Shown: positions 6,017-6,547 of the stretch, one piece after another
Position numbering within the stretch: position 1 is the stretch's first letter
How the letters are laid out: the number at the start of each line of letters is the position of its first letter
Assembly (NCBI GenBank): GCA_003487525.1
Contig: DNDT01000522.1
Coordinates: forward strand, 1-6,547
Source of the DNA: Flavobacteriales bacterium
GTDB lineage: Bacteria; Bacteroidota; Bacteroidia; Flavobacteriales_E; Vicingaceae
Direction: 5' to 3'
Length of the DNA stretch: 6,547 nucleotides
Position numbers and translations under genes: made by a program
The notes under the pieces: generated by a model
Told to the model about the DNA's origin: nothing
Databases searched by the model: none
Seen by the model: the letters and a program-made list of their open reading frames with translations, nothing else

Positions 6017-6418
6017 ATGGATCTCATTGAGCACTATAACCGGAACAATTATTTCGGTATTCACAATAACTTGGAACTCACGGTTCTGAATGAAGGTGAA
6101 ATAGAATATTCCATGCTCCTTGAAAAAAAGCATTTTGCCACTCCCAATCTGGTGCACGGCGGTGCTTTGGCGGGATTTATGGATGCCATACTCAGTGTTG
6201 CGGCATTTACAAGTGTAGCTGCACAAAATCAGAGAGTGGCAACGGTTGAATTCAAAATAAACTATCTGAAGCCCATTTTACGTGAAATGAAAATTCGCGG
6301 TTTGGGTAAGGTTATTAAAAAAGGTAAACGAATAATTTTTGTTCAGGGTGAGATTTATGACGATGAAAATAATTTGGTTGCAACAGGATCCGGTAGCATT
6401 ATTCCGATCGATCTTTAA
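6017..6418 (+). CDS. PaaI-like hotdog-fold acyl-CoA thioesterase
   Basis: This 133-residue protein is the normal length for a single-domain 4HBT/PaaI-family hotdog thioesterase, which hydrolyses acyl-CoA or aryl-CoA thioesters in the cytoplasm. The signature is visible at residues 44-56: N44, then LVHGGALAGFMD, with the HGG turn at 47-49 at the head of the long central helix and D56 in the place of the family's usual catalytic acid. The strand TVEFKINYLKPI (76-87) matches the conserved T-x-E-x-x-I-x-Y/F-L-x-P block. The last strand, ATGSGSIIPI, closes the sheet. There is no signal peptide. An in-frame TAG at 5999-6001 and the lack of another ATG make 6017 the start. It follows the DUF1573 gene by 27 nt, but a functional link to that periplasmic protein is not evident. 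The substrate cannot be told from sequence. Confidence 0.88.
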   Translation: MDLIEHYNRNNYFGIHNNLELTVLNEGEIEYSMLLEKKHFATPNLVHGGALAGFMDAILSVAAFTSVAAQNQRVATVEFKINYLKPILREMKIRGLGKVIKKGKRIIFVQGEIYDDENNLVATGSGSIIPIDL

Positions 6419-6488
6419 CATCAAATTTTTATAGCTTAGACTAAATTCTTATCTTGGATTCTATATTTCCACAACTCAATCAGTAAAT

Positions 6489-6547
6489 ATGAAAATTCTG
6501 AAGCAAGCGGTTAAGGTAAAGAGAGGCTCCCGGGTGAAGGTGAGTTT
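6489..6547 (+). CDS. 5' end of an unidentified gene, cut by the window edge
   Basis: From the ATG at 6489 the frame stays open to the window end: 19 complete codons reading MKILKQAVKVKRGSRVKVS, very rich in Lys and Arg. The 70-nt gap upstream is AT-rich and contains two near-matches to the -7 consensus (TATCTTGG at 6450-6457 and TATATTTC at 6462-6469, one mismatch each), consistent with a new transcription unit. The basic, non-hydrophobic start argues for a cytoplasmic protein. Too little is present to name a family, and the start codon is provisional. Confidence 0.45.
   Translation, partial: MKILKQAVKVKRGSRVKVS

Noticed and set aside
6419..6488. Intrinsic terminator after the thioesterase gene
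   Set aside because: The gap is AT-rich with a T5 run, but I find no stem preceding it.

Overview
The window looks like chromosomal DNA from a member of the phylum Bacteroidota. Four things point there: TAnnTTTG-type -7 promoter elements ahead of several genes, A-rich rather than Shine-Dalgarno leaders, signal peptides ending in Ala-Gln, and the families present (DUF1573, outer-membrane beta-barrel with a thrombospondin type 3 calcium-binding loop, long S41 peptidase). All genes are on the + strand. I see no mobile element, CRISPR array, tRNA or rRNA.

Left part (1-3695): a 91-nt leader carries a -7 element and a perfect 10-bp-arm inverted repeat. It is followed by two cell-envelope genes. 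The first (92-1393) encodes a secreted or membrane-anchored protein with two tandem 139-residue-period beta-rich repeats, a Pro-Glu spacer and a C-terminal SPOR-like module. The second (1458-3695) encodes an outer-membrane protein with an N-terminal beta-barrel, a calcium-binding loop and three SPOR-like modules in the place where OmpA proteins carry their peptidoglycan-binding domain. The four SPOR-like modules share motifs, and three of them share a short tail motif. The two proteins therefore probably act together at the envelope-peptidoglycan interface (inference).

Middle (3696-5412): a 148-nt non-coding gap with a weak terminator-like hairpin and small repeats, then a secreted S41 C-terminal processing peptidase with a PDZ domain. 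Its Ser and Lys catalytic residues are present, but the position of the usual third catalytic residue (Gln) is Met.

Right part (5413-6547): a membrane-anchored periplasmic DUF1573 protein with its own -7 element, then a PaaI-like hotdog thioesterase 27 nt downstream and probably cotranscribed, and the first 19 codons of an unidentified gene running off the right edge.

The items most worth a second look are the Gln-to-Met change in the peptidase, the SPOR-module array spread over two neighbouring genes, the ungapped internal duplication in the first gene, and the palindrome in its leader. Nothing here proves a new system. The two-gene SPOR pair is the best candidate for an undescribed envelope module.
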